NCBI GenBank assembly: GCA_003612525.1
Contig: RAZD01000011.1
Location: 44,817-108,816 of the forward strand
DNA length: 64,000 nt
Direction: 5' to 3'
From: a bacterium C-53
GTDB taxonomy: Bacteria; Bacillota; Clostridia; Lachnospirales; Lachnospiraceae
Shown: positions 27,016-40,454 of the stretch, piece by piece
How the letters are laid out: each line of letters begins with the position of its first letter
Numbering within the stretch: position 1 is the first letter of the stretch
Notes under the pieces: model-generated
Seen by the model: only the letters and a program-made list of their open reading frames with translations
Told to the model about the DNA's origin: nothing
Databases searched by the model: none
Translations under genes and position numbers: made by a program

Positions 27016-27525
27016 ATGAAACAAAACCCCCCTTCCAAAAACGTTATTCATATCGTTACCCTGGGATTCTTAAGCGCCATCCTGCTTGTCGGACAGCTGG
27101 GGATGGCCTTTCTTCCCAATATAGAGCCTGTCACAACTCTGATTATTCTTTATACGCTTATTTATAAAAAACAGATCTTCCCTGTTATCTATACTTTCGT
27201 TCTGTTGGAAGGGCTTGTTTTCGGATTTGGCATCTGGTGGGTAAGCTACTTATACATCTGGAGCATTCTTGCTCTGATTGTACTTTCTCTCCAAAAAATA
27301 ACCTCCGTTATTCTATGGGCCGTAGTCTCCGGAGCCTTCGGCCTGTTATTCGGCGCTCTATGTGCCATCCCTTACCTGATATCCGGCGGCCCGGGCGCTG
27401 CATTTGCTTACTGGACCGCCGGAATTCCATACGACATCCTGCATTGCGCCGGAAATTTCGTCCTCACGCTGACATTATACCGCCCTCTCCTGCATTTGCT
27501 GAAAAAACTGAACACCGCTTATTAG
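27016..27525 (+). CDS. ECF transporter S component, probable cobalamin specificity subunit
   Basis: A 169-residue protein with about six membrane segments, the size of an ECF S-component. The AFLPNIEPVTTLIILYTLIYKKQIFP stretch and the WVSYLYIWSILALIVL segment are typical of vitamin S-components. It shares an mRNA with the DUF4430 gene behind a B12 riboswitch, so cobalamin or a precursor is the likely ligand. No EcfA or EcfT gene is present; as a group II S-component it would use a shared module encoded elsewhere. The AAGGAG site is 14 bases from the ATG, longer than ideal. Confidence 0.82.
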   Translation: MKQNPPSKNVIHIVTLGFLSAILLVGQLGMAFLPNIEPVTTLIILYTLIYKKQIFPVIYTFVLLEGLVFGFGIWWVSYLYIWSILALIVLSLQKITSVILWAVVSGAFGLLFGALCAIPYLISGGPGAAFAYWTAGIPYDILHCAGNFVLTLTLYRPLLHLLKKLNTAY

Positions 27526-27529
27526 ACAA

Positions 27530-28048
27530 CCGGCCCTATACGGTTTTGCCGCTACTCCAGTCCGGTCTTTCCCTGCCGTACAGTGGAACAGAATCGGTAC
27601 ATGACCCTCCTCAATCTCCTGAAACAGTTTACGACATCCCGGATTGTCAAATGCCATCTTTCCATACACTTTCTCGATCATCCAGTCCCCATGTGCAGAG
27701 ATCGTACCAGGATTCATAAGCAGCTTTTCAATATCGATCGGCGCAAATTCCAGTTCTCTCCCGTCCTCCTCATACAATGCACAGATGTGAAAATAATCTG
27801 TCCCTGAAAAAACGGGATCCGGAACTGCATTTACTTCTCAATTGCTTCGAAAATCAAGAATCACTTTAAACCGAAGCTTTTCAAACGTTTCCCTGTCAGA
27901 CTTATCGGTAAAGTTTCCAAGCATCCCGCTTCGGTAAAAAATATGACGCTTTACACTTCTCCCGTCTGCCGACTTATAGCCCCCCTAATTCACGGAAATT
28001 CATCGTATTCTGAAACAACGTTTCCCCATCATATTGTTTTTTATCCAT
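27530..28048 (-). pseudogene. Broken tyrosine phosphatase gene
   Basis: Reading from ATG at 28048, the sequence encodes MDKKQYDGETLFQNTMNFREL and then shifts frame at a run of six C (27980-27985). With one base removed it continues as GGYKSADGRSVKRHIFYRSG, a DSP-like tyrosine/serine phosphatase, until an in-frame TGA at 27838-27840. After that it resumes to the catalytic loop HCTAGKDRTGVAA and is then lost; the normal C-terminal third is missing, replaced by the 3' end of the convergent ECF gene. Three lesions make it non-functional. A 100-residue open frame covers only the catalytic part. Confidence 0.82.
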
Positions 28049-28072
28049 TTACAGCCTGCCTTTCTGTGAAAA

Positions 28073-28116
28073 GGGGGGCTGTGAAAACAGAGTTCCCTCC
28101 ACTTCTTCACAGCCCC
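28073..28116 (-). terminator. Terminator of the first beta-glucoside operon
   Basis: Arms GGGGCTGTGAA and TTCACAGCCCC around a 20-base loop, 24 bp after the GH1 stop. On the minus strand the stem is followed by CCTTTTC. It also lies between that operon and the phosphatase pseudogene. Confidence 0.65.
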
Positions 28117-28139
28117 GATATAAGACTCAGAATTTCTCT

Positions 28140-29597
<1,458 letters not shown>

Positions 29598-30431
29598 CTA
29601 AATCAATCCAAAATGTTCAAATGCCTTATATAATCCGTCTTTATCCACATCATCCGTGACATAGTCCGCCATTGCCTTGATTTCGTCTCCGCCGCTTCCC
29701 ATAGCTACGCCGATCTTACAGTATTCAAGCATTGGGATATCCACCTTTGCATCTCCAAATGCCAGAGTGTCCTCCACATCCGCCCCAAGCTCCTTTAACA
29801 ATACATCAATCGCATGCGCTTTTGTAACATCCTTTAATCCAAGATCACCAAACAAAGCAATCTCTCCTACGCCGCCCCATGTTCCCGGCGTTAAATCAGG
29901 AAATTCCTCCACCGAATCCAAATGGTCCTGATAACTGCCAAGAAGAAAACTTACCTTATTTACATCATCCCGGTACAGTTCCCCGTCAAAAATCATCTCA
30001 GGGAAAACATCACGAACCGTTATCTGATCTGCGCCCGCCTTTCCTTTTCTTCTGCTGTACTCCTGAACAGAAACCTCGGCTGCCGTCTCAAAATGTTCAC
30101 TGGCAAAAAGCCCGTTATTGCTCTCCAGATAGAACTCAAGCCCGCGCGAATGCAGCCAGTCCACAATATGCCGGCACTGCTCCGGTGTAATCAACTGATG
30201 CATCACCACTTTACCGTCATTCTCCACATAACTCCCGTTTCCGCCAATCATACCGTCAAGGCCGATTTCCCACAGGTTTGGATACACCTCCGCCCGGCTC
30301 CTTCCGGTACAGATATACACCTTATGCCCGTTCCGGCGCGCTTTTCGTATCGCTGTCACTGCAGAATCGGGCAGCTTATTTTCGTAATCCACCAATGTCC
30401 CGTCAACATCAATAAACAGTATCTTTCTCAT
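29598..30431 (-). CDS. Cof-type HAD phosphatase
   Basis: A 277-residue HAD-superfamily Cof/YidA-type sugar phosphatase: ILFIDVDGTLVDYENK (nucleophile Asp), VYICTGRSRAEV (motif II) and DTLAFGDAKVDIPMLEYCKIGVAMG (motif IV). The start at 30431 has GGAGG five bases upstream and matches the family N-terminus; two in-frame ATGs further up are possible but less likely. It is 15 bp upstream of a GH1 gene. It probably dephosphorylates a sugar phosphate to relieve or balance accumulation from the PTS. Confidence 0.88.
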   Translation of the reverse strand: MRKILFIDVDGTLVDYENKLPDSAVTAIRKARRNGHKVYICTGRSRAEVYPNLWEIGLDGMIGGNGSYVENDGKVVMHQLITPEQCRHIVDWLHSRGLEFYLESNNGLFASEHFETAAEVSVQEYSRRKGKAGADQITVRDVFPEMIFDGELYRDDVNKVSFLLGSYQDHLDSVEEFPDLTPGTWGGVGEIALFGDLGLKDVTKAHAIDVLLKELGADVEDTLAFGDAKVDIPMLEYCKIGVAMGSGGDEIKAMADYVTDDVDKDGLYKAFEHFGLI

Positions 30432-30540
30432 CACAACCTCCATAATTCCACCTTGCAAAAGCTTTCATCCGCAAAGAGAAACCTGTTTTAAAGCGAACTT
30501 GTTCATTTAGCATTCTCTGGTGTGAGAAAATCCTGATTTT

Positions 30541-32815
<2,275 letters not shown>

Positions 32816-32841
32816 ATTATTTATCCATTTCTGTTAATAAA

Positions 32842-32863
32842 TCCGGGACGCTACCGTCCCGGA
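32842..32863 (-). terminator. Intercistronic hairpin after the PTS gene
   Basis: Perfect 9-bp arms TCCGGGACG and CGTCCCGGA around four bases, followed by TTTATT on the minus strand. It lies between the PTS gene and the HAD gene and may be a leaky terminator that gives higher expression of the PTS protein. Confidence 0.6.
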
Positions 32864-32883
32864 CTCTTATAAATTACAATGTT

Positions 32884-34821
<1,938 letters not shown>

Positions 34822-34842
34822 CTAAAAAATTATTTTTTATCT

Positions 34843-34860
34843 AAAACACGCCAGTGTTTT
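34843..34860. promoter_or_regulatory. Inverted repeat in the bgl operon leader, candidate operator
   Basis: AAAACAC-GCCA-GTGTTTT, perfect 7-bp arms, 34 bp before the PTS start. On the minus strand a weak TTGCTA / TATGTA promoter (17 bp) runs up to it, so a repressor bound here would block initiation. The remainder of the 271-bp gap down to rdrB (34861-35080) shows no gene. Confidence 0.5.
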
Positions 34861-35080
34861 ATACATACTTTAAAAATATATTTTTAGCAATCTAACAATA
34901 AATGGGCATAAATTTCCATTACTATACCTGTCTATTCTAGCAAATGATTCCCAATGCATCAAGTCTTTCATTTGGCTTTTTCTATTATTTTTTCTGCTTA
35001 CCATCCGTTTCGATTCCGAATACGGCCGCTTCCTGTGAAACAGACGGTTCAAACAGCCGTACTCTGATTCTGTTCGTCCT

Positions 35081-37627
35081 TTATAAAAATATCTGTTCCA
35101 TTCCCATTCTCCTGACATAATCCACCCACTCATAAATATCTTCCTGATCGTACAACGGATGGGAATCTTTGTCTTTTGCCTTTTTCAATGCAAGCGCCAT
35201 TAATGCATACTCATTCTCCAGCAATGTATCAAAGACTCCCTGATCGTCCGTATTAACAGAAACGCTCAACGACATATTGGAATCAACGTTTCTCAGCTTT
35301 CTCGCATTAAATCTGAGAATCGGATGCTCCTCATACTTTTGGATTGTACCAATTAGATAATTCGATGAGGGATTCGTCTCAATTCCAATTCCTCTGCACA
35401 CTAATTGACGTATCATGTGATTCTGTATCTGCCTGATCAAACTGCTGTAACTTTGTCCTGCTTTGAATTCCGTAATTTCACTGCCTTTCATACGAACTTG
35501 TTTTTCATAATGATATGCATGATATAAGGCTCTGTACCTCTCATTTTTTCTCAGATTATGATCAACCTTATCATTAAACTGATATCTGTCAAATCTCTCC
35601 AGTTCTGTATGCGTAATCTTCTTGTTGAACGCTTCTGCATCCAATTTGTACAATCCCGGATGGTCCCCTCTTAGTTTCCAGCTTTGATAATAATCATATA
35701 TGGATGGCGTAATCCCATCTCCTGCACTATTCCCGAATATTTCTTCATACAAATCATAATACTCTTCTTCCAGTCTTGTTTTCAATGAACTGTCCATCTG
35801 ACAGCCAAACTCATTTGCTTTGCAGAACAACCAGACAATATCATCAATTAGCGTCTGTTTTGAAATCATCAGTGTATATTTCTTAAATCCATAATATTCA
35901 TCCGGATTTATTCCTAATGCAAGCGCATGTCCCAACCTGCTTCCACGCTTCAGCCCGCAAAAAAGCATCGCCTCATCAATTGCACGCAAACCGTCTGCAA
36001 TATCAAAGAAATCCTCACCCGCATGATATGTCGTATGGAGATTTCTCGTTTTGTATCCGGTTCGGACCGCTTTTTCCCACACCTCATTACAAATCACCAG
36101 AGTATCGGACAAATACCGGAATACCTGCCCGAAAACTTCCGGCCGGCAGGCAAGCTCGCTGGAACAGGCGTCAATTCCTTTTATATGTTTATTTATCTCC
36201 ATCTTCTTTGCCAGTAAAGCCGCAATGCTCCTTGCCTGACGCGCAGATGTTCTCCGTACATCATCATTTCTCGGTATACCGTGCACAAATGGTTTGTCGA
36301 AATCCTTCGGAAAGTGCAAAACATAGATCAGCTTGTCATACGCTTCGTCTCCGGTTCCATGCCTCACAATACTCTCATAGTTTTTCAGTGTACTATGCAG
36401 CATGGCAGAATTTTTCTTAGGACAGATGCGCGCCTCCAAAGAAATCATATGCTTCTTTCTCAGGGATTCGTTTAAAGCAAGACGTACAAGTTCATCCTCA
36501 TACGGCTTCTTGCCTTCTATAAAGTATTCTTTCCTGTCCTGATAATTCGAAAAATTGGCAAATCCAACCCGACTGTTTGTCTGGATAATCTCACCTCGAA
36601 AATCTGTTCGAATAACTAAATATGCATAAAACAGATTTTTCTCATTGTCTGTAAACAAACCGGATACCGTATGTTTAAAACATTCATACAAAAATTTACG
36701 CTCTCCGGCAAGAAGTCTGCACTCATTTGAATTTTCATTTATAATACTTTTTTCCAGAGCATAATCAAACACAGTTTCACCCAGCTTTGCGCCATAAAGG
36801 TTCTTCGCCAGCATGATCGCATCCTGAATCTCTGTTACAATTTCTTCCGGTTTAATCCCCATTCTTAAATCGCAAAGCAGCTTCTTCAGTTTTTCTATTA
36901 AATAATTGTCCCTTTTTAATACGGCAAACAGATACACACGGTATAACGCTGCACGCTGACACTCAGCATAGAAGCTTTCTCTTTTTAAAAAGTCACGAAA
37001 AGGGTCTGTTGAACGTTCCTGAAACGTCCGCCTCATTTTCTTAAAATCATGTATTCTGTCATTAACCTTATTCATAAGGCTGAGCCAGTTCAGCTCAAAA
37101 ACTTTCGTGGACCCGGCAAGGTGAAAATGATTCTCAGCAATTCCTTTTTTCAGAATATTATGAAGCCTGTCATTATCACTCTTAATAATTGGAATCCATG
37201 AAAAACATTTTGTTTCAAATCCACTGTTCAAATCGTAATCTGCCAGATATGCACATGTAAAAATATCCTGGCCCAGTGGAAATGACACCTCTCTCCAACG
37301 AAGCATCTGGTCAAATTTACACTTTATCTCATCTCCGTCTAAACTCAACAGTTTTTGAGAGATCGCGGTTATCAACCGAAACACGCTTGGATTTTTGCCT
37401 AATGCATCTTTCATGTGTTCGCATGCCAGGAGGTACCCGTTATTTCTTTCATCTTCCGTCATATTCGGAAAAACCTTCTCCGAATACCAGATATATAACT
37501 TCCTCTCAATCCTGTTATAGGCATGCACTGACACATCGGTCCGCTTGCTGAAACCACACTGTCCGTCAATATCCAAATAGTGAATTTTCTGAAAAAGTAT
37601 TTCGATATTCCCCCGTTCAATATCCAT
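35081..37627 (-). CDS. rdrB: RdrB, adenosine deaminase of a RADAR antiphage system
   Basis: An 848-residue divergent adenosine-deaminase-superfamily protein, far longer than metabolic ADA and of the size of RdrB. Metal and catalytic motifs are all present: ENHFHLAG (HxH, His167/169), YHAGED (535-539), RLGHALALG (564-572), IETNPSSN (749-756) and VNTDDQGVF (791-799). In RADAR, RdrB forms a large shell that, with RdrA, deaminates adenosines during phage infection. The start at 37627 (GAGGAG site) is 12 bp after the RdrA stop. The pairing with an about 900-residue ATPase makes the RADAR call secure by family knowledge. Confidence 0.9.
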   Translation of the reverse strand: MDIERGNIEILFQKIHYLDIDGQCGFSKRTDVSVHAYNRIERKLYIWYSEKVFPNMTEDERNNGYLLACEHMKDALGKNPSVFRLITAISQKLLSLDGDEIKCKFDQMLRWREVSFPLGQDIFTCAYLADYDLNSGFETKCFSWIPIIKSDNDRLHNILKKGIAENHFHLAGSTKVFELNWLSLMNKVNDRIHDFKKMRRTFQERSTDPFRDFLKRESFYAECQRAALYRVYLFAVLKRDNYLIEKLKKLLCDLRMGIKPEEIVTEIQDAIMLAKNLYGAKLGETVFDYALEKSIINENSNECRLLAGERKFLYECFKHTVSGLFTDNEKNLFYAYLVIRTDFRGEIIQTNSRVGFANFSNYQDRKEYFIEGKKPYEDELVRLALNESLRKKHMISLEARICPKKNSAMLHSTLKNYESIVRHGTGDEAYDKLIYVLHFPKDFDKPFVHGIPRNDDVRRTSARQARSIAALLAKKMEINKHIKGIDACSSELACRPEVFGQVFRYLSDTLVICNEVWEKAVRTGYKTRNLHTTYHAGEDFFDIADGLRAIDEAMLFCGLKRGSRLGHALALGINPDEYYGFKKYTLMISKQTLIDDIVWLFCKANEFGCQMDSSLKTRLEEEYYDLYEEIFGNSAGDGITPSIYDYYQSWKLRGDHPGLYKLDAEAFNKKITHTELERFDRYQFNDKVDHNLRKNERYRALYHAYHYEKQVRMKGSEITEFKAGQSYSSLIRQIQNHMIRQLVCRGIGIETNPSSNYLIGTIQKYEEHPILRFNARKLRNVDSNMSLSVSVNTDDQGVFDTLLENEYALMALALKKAKDKDSHPLYDQEDIYEWVDYVRRMGMEQIFL

Positions 37628-37639
37628 AAGCACTCCTCT

Positions 37640-40336
37640 TTACTGGCATGTCTTCTGGTATCTTTTTACAACCGTTTTATATTCTCTGCACAGATCTTCC
37701 GATACTTCCTCCACCGGATTTATGAGGAAAATATCCAGTATTTTTCCATAATAACTGCATAATTCGGATATTTGTACCTCTTCCAGTCTTTCTTCCATAT
37801 GCATCGAATAGTATCTCCGAATATTCGATGCCAGATTGTCCATATGGCTTTTTGCATTCCTGGCTGTTTTCGTCACCAAATATGACGATACTCTTTCTAA
37901 AGGAACCTCTGCCCCCGTACGGTCCCTTAATTTTGTAGCAAATTCTTTTACCAGTCTCTCCCTGTCACTTTTTCCATCCTGCACTGAAATATTCTCTTCC
38001 CTGTCAACGCCAGCCTGCACTAATAAGGCATACAGGCGGCTGATACTTATTTCTGACTTGCCATCCTCATATTTTAATTTCAGATAATCAGGCTTCTCTA
38101 ATTGAATTCCAAAGAACTCCTTTAAAAACCCCTTCATATTATTAAAATATATTTTCACAGCCGTCTCTGACCTCTCCAAATCGTCTTTCAAACCGCTCTC
38201 TTTAATCTCTCTCCTCTTACTGCAATATTCCTTAAATTCCATTATAATATCTACGTTTGAAGCAAACTTTCTGTATGCTATAATCATCTCTTTGTTGGAT
38301 TCCTGGATTTCTTCCACGATCATCTCAAATTCTTCCAGATCTATCCCCAGGTCTCCCATATTAACCTTAAAGTACAAACTTTTTAAATTGCAAAGGCCTA
38401 CTATGTAATTTTCAAGACTAATATGCAGGTTTTGCAGCACAGCATGATTGGAGAATATAACACGTATCATTTCATATGTATAAATTGTCTGATAAGATGG
38501 ATTGATTTGATACGTATTTGACAACAGTCCCAGCAATACCCATGATACAATTTTTGCCTTTCTGTCCTCATCCTGTTTTAAGATCTCCGCGACATAATAT
38601 TGGCTTTCCGCGGATTCCACAAATCCGATATTCTTATTCGGATAAAGCGCTTTTGCAATCGTATTAAAAGTACAAACCGTTGGCAAGATAAACCGCGAAC
38701 GGTCAATCAGGCTCCTCCCCACATACGGAAGAAAATTTTGAAAATTTCCGGCCCATATATAACCACCCATAAAATTTACCAATTCATCATATTGTTCTAA
38801 TCGAATGAATTCATTTAAACGAATCGTATATAATATGCGGAACGCATAGGCATACTTCTTTTCTTCTTCCCCAAATACATTTATATGAAATACTTCCATC
38901 CAATTCATTACTCTGAAGAAACTGTTACTCGTTTCAGGTAGAAACTGCACCGGAAAAGTATAAATTTTTTTCTCTGTTAATCTATGACACAACTCCAATA
39001 AAAATATAGTATTCTCATGCAGCTGTGTCTGATCATGCATCAGCCTCTGTATCTCTCTGCATTCTTTCAATTCCATATTGCCGAACAGCCACTGCCTTTC
39101 ATAATAACCGGAAAATTTTCGAATATTCTCATAATATATGGTATTATCCTCATGCGGCTCCTCCATGCCGGCCAGAACAGCAAGAATATTTATCATATCT
39201 CGTAAATTATCCGGAAGAAAATAATTTTTTCCAGACTTGTCCTGTAAAAACATCATACCTGTCTTTTTATAAATAAGCTGCAGAAGAATATCATTGACAG
39301 AGTCTCCTAAATTCATATTTAATAAGTCATTTCCACTCTGATCTCTGTAGAGGATTTTTACGTTATGCATCATACGCACATTCGGAAGATAATTTCTTCT
39401 TGCCTTCGGAATCAGTTTCGCCACATAACGTTCTGACATACTGATAATCTCTTCGAATGCCCCTTCCGCTTGTTTCCCAATAGATAATGTTGCTTTGTAT
39501 TTTCTGAAATTTTTTTCTCTCACACACATTTCAAGCTGTTCTGATCTGATTGCCATTACAATGACGACATTTGGGATAATCAGATACTTTCTGATTTGTT
39601 CGGACATTTTGTAAGCATGAAAACTACATAAGTCCAAATCATCTATGGCAATCAATAAATTTCCTGACTTTCCTTTTGCCTTATTCACACTCGGCATAAT
39701 GTTCATATAAACATTGACCAATTCCATTAATTCCTTTTTTAATTCTGTGCTCTGTCCAAGCTTTGAGAGCTTTCCAATGTTGCCCTCGTAATCATACTCA
39801 TCATCCAACATTTTATCCTGGTTATTAATTAAGGAGACGCTCTTATATACTTTCTGGAATTGGTCCAGCAGCTTTTCTCTGTTGTATGCATCAAAAACCT
39901 GATTATCCGCATCATACATATCTTTAAATTTTTTATACAATTTTGCTATGACAATATCCAGTACATTATGTACCCCGTCAAGCATCGAAGGATCTATGAC
40001 AATCGGCTCGGCAAAATATGCATTCTTCACATTTTCACAATCTTTGAAGACAGAGTCCGTACCACTTTTGCCGCACTCATAGACTGCCTTCACGAAACTG
40101 ATCATCGCACTGCTTTTTCCTTCCCCGCGTTCGCCGCAAAAAGCAATGATATTATTTTCGTATTCCGTATCACACCACAAATCAGATGTATTCTCCCGCA
40201 CAGCTACAATATCATCCAACATTCTGGCCGCGCTTATATACTGGTCATAAAAAATATCCTTCTCACTGATTTTATCTTTTACACTTAGTTTAAATTCCTC
40301 TCCTTTGATAATCACAATTTGCCGCTCTGCCGTCAT
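37640..40336 (-). CDS. rdrA: RdrA, AAA+-type ATPase of a RADAR antiphage system
   Basis: An 898-residue P-loop ATPase. Walker A is GERGEGKSS (about 68-76), Walker B LLIAIDDLDL (about 227-236), and the VVIVMAIRSEQLEM segment follows as in KAP/AAA+ STAND-like ATPases. The long C-terminal part is helical with no recognisable domain. Size, and its place directly before an RdrB-type deaminase, identify it as RdrA, the oligomeric ATPase that binds phage-derived signals or RNA and feeds RdrB. The start at 40336 has GAGG upstream; a GTG ten codons earlier is less likely. This gene is visibly more AT-rich than the flanking sugar genes. Confidence 0.88.
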   Translation of the reverse strand: MTAERQIVIIKGEEFKLSVKDKISEKDIFYDQYISAARMLDDIVAVRENTSDLWCDTEYENNIIAFCGERGEGKSSAMISFVKAVYECGKSGTDSVFKDCENVKNAYFAEPIVIDPSMLDGVHNVLDIVIAKLYKKFKDMYDADNQVFDAYNREKLLDQFQKVYKSVSLINNQDKMLDDEYDYEGNIGKLSKLGQSTELKKELMELVNVYMNIMPSVNKAKGKSGNLLIAIDDLDLCSFHAYKMSEQIRKYLIIPNVVIVMAIRSEQLEMCVREKNFRKYKATLSIGKQAEGAFEEIISMSERYVAKLIPKARRNYLPNVRMMHNVKILYRDQSGNDLLNMNLGDSVNDILLQLIYKKTGMMFLQDKSGKNYFLPDNLRDMINILAVLAGMEEPHEDNTIYYENIRKFSGYYERQWLFGNMELKECREIQRLMHDQTQLHENTIFLLELCHRLTEKKIYTFPVQFLPETSNSFFRVMNWMEVFHINVFGEEEKKYAYAFRILYTIRLNEFIRLEQYDELVNFMGGYIWAGNFQNFLPYVGRSLIDRSRFILPTVCTFNTIAKALYPNKNIGFVESAESQYYVAEILKQDEDRKAKIVSWVLLGLLSNTYQINPSYQTIYTYEMIRVIFSNHAVLQNLHISLENYIVGLCNLKSLYFKVNMGDLGIDLEEFEMIVEEIQESNKEMIIAYRKFASNVDIIMEFKEYCSKRREIKESGLKDDLERSETAVKIYFNNMKGFLKEFFGIQLEKPDYLKLKYEDGKSEISISRLYALLVQAGVDREENISVQDGKSDRERLVKEFATKLRDRTGAEVPLERVSSYLVTKTARNAKSHMDNLASNIRRYYSMHMEERLEEVQISELCSYYGKILDIFLINPVEEVSEDLCREYKTVVKRYQKTCQ

Positions 40337-40387
40337 AACCCTCTTCCTCTCTTTCTTATCATTCACAATTTACAATATATTAAGGAA

Positions 40388-40414
40388 GGCAAAGCCAGCA
40401 AAAAAGGCTTTGCC
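40388..40414 (-). terminator. Hairpin between the MORN-repeat gene and rdrA
   Basis: Perfect 9-bp arms GGCAAAGCC / GGCTTTGCC in the 118-bp gap. On the minus strand the stem is followed by TTCCTTAATAT, so termination would be leaky. It may set the ratio of MORN protein to RdrA/RdrB. Confidence 0.5.
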
Positions 40415-40454
40415 CACATGATTTACAGGTTCCTGCCATGCATATAACATTCCT

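Noticed and set aside
27475..27777. 100-residue phosphatase-like open frame as an intact gene
   Set aside because: Only the middle of a phosphatase; upstream frameshift and stop, and lost C-terminus show it is a pseudogene fragment.
34870..35133. 87-residue open frame upstream of the bgl PTS gene
   Set aside because: Overlaps the 3' end of rdrB on the same strand in another frame, no ribosome site and no protein-like conservation.
35081..37627. Metabolic adenosine/AMP deaminase
   Set aside because: More than twice the length of metabolic enzymes, with the deaminase motifs spread around a large insertion and a RADAR-type ATPase directly upstream.
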